6,088 nucleotides of DNA from Gemmatimonadota bacterium. Lineage in GTDB: Bacteria > Gemmatimonadota > Gemmatimonadetes > Longimicrobiales > Gaopeijiaceae. The notes beneath the pieces are model-generated. The model did not search any database. It had not been told where the DNA came from and saw nothing but the letters and a program-made list of their open reading frames with translations. Position 1 is the stretch's first letter. Every line of letters begins with the position of its first letter. This document shows positions 5,894-6,088 of this stretch, piece by piece. The stretch spans positions 1-6,088 of the forward strand of contig JACQVC010000325.1 of the NCBI GenBank assembly GCA_016209995.1. Reading direction: 5' to 3'. Position numbers and translations under genes: made by a program.

Positions 5894-6088
5894 TCAGGCT
5901 CCAAGGCGGATCAACCTGGCGCGGAGTAAGAGGTGCGGATCGCGACTGTCGAGGCGGCGAAGCCCGACTTGCTCGGCGATGCGCTGCGCCTCCCAGAACT
6001 CTTCGGGCCGCAGCCGGCGGTTGATCTCGGGATGGCGCTCGGCGCTCACGGCGCCGGCAGGGTAGTACTGATCCATCAGGTTTACGTA
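5894..6088 (-). CDS. C-terminal end of a radical SAM protein, PflX/COG1313-like (partial)
   Basis: The minus-strand frame is open from the right edge to a TGA at 5894-5896, giving 64 codons plus the stop. An internal ATG at 6074-6076 would make a 60-residue product, but the four codons before it (Y-V-N-L) continue the family pattern, so this is the tail of a longer gene beginning outside the window. YVNLMDQYYPAG followed by HPEINRRL, EEFWEAQRIAEQVGLRRLD matches the C-terminal signature 'N(I/L)MDQYrP...yPEinR....EE...A...a...GL..LD' of PflX-type radical SAM proteins, which resemble pyruvate formate-lyase activating enzyme. The CxxxCxxC iron-sulfur motif expected near the N-terminus is not in the window, so catalytic competence cannot be judged. 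The next gene starts 8 bases after the stop, so this is likely the first visible gene of a minus-strand operon. The substrate of this radical SAM group is not established. Confidence 0.78.
   Translation of the reverse strand, partial: YVNLMDQYYPAGAVSAERHPEINRRLRPEEFWEAQRIAEQVGLRRLDSRDPHLLLRARLIRLGA

Overview
This is a GC-rich, gene-dense bacterial window with no RNA genes, mobile elements or CRISPR. It holds seven genes in three transcription units; the two outermost genes run off the window edges. The base composition and the style of the small lipoprotein (a lipobox followed by a short beta-rich domain with an 'N-N-N-F-x-D-A-T' strand) suggest a soil or sediment bacterium, most likely Gemmatimonadota or a similar high-GC phylum. 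That placement is an impression from family resemblance, not a demonstrated fact.

Unit 1 (minus strand, 1-1012): a small lipoprotein of unknown function is followed, with a 14-base overlap, by a secreted YceI-family protein cut by the left edge. Both are predicted to act outside the cytoplasmic membrane. Unit 2 (plus strand, 1225-3399): an amidase-signature hydrolase is followed 78 bases later by a classical short-chain dehydrogenase/reductase, which looks like a small catabolic or biosynthetic pair. Units 1 and 2 diverge from a 212-base intergenic region that should hold both promoters.

Unit 3 (minus strand, 3427-6088) is the most interesting part. In order of transcription it holds the C-terminal end of a radical SAM protein of the PflX/COG1313 type (cut by the right edge), a 441-residue helical protein I do not recognise, and a protein with a YjbQ/UPF0047 fold at its N-terminus joined to an unrecognised C-terminal region of about 190 residues. 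The genes are tightly spaced (8 bases, then 8 or 47 depending on the start chosen), so they are probably co-transcribed and may form one pathway. Unit 3 converges on unit 2, with 27 bases between the two stop codons and a short hairpin at the junction.

No stretch longer than 300 bases lacks a gene.
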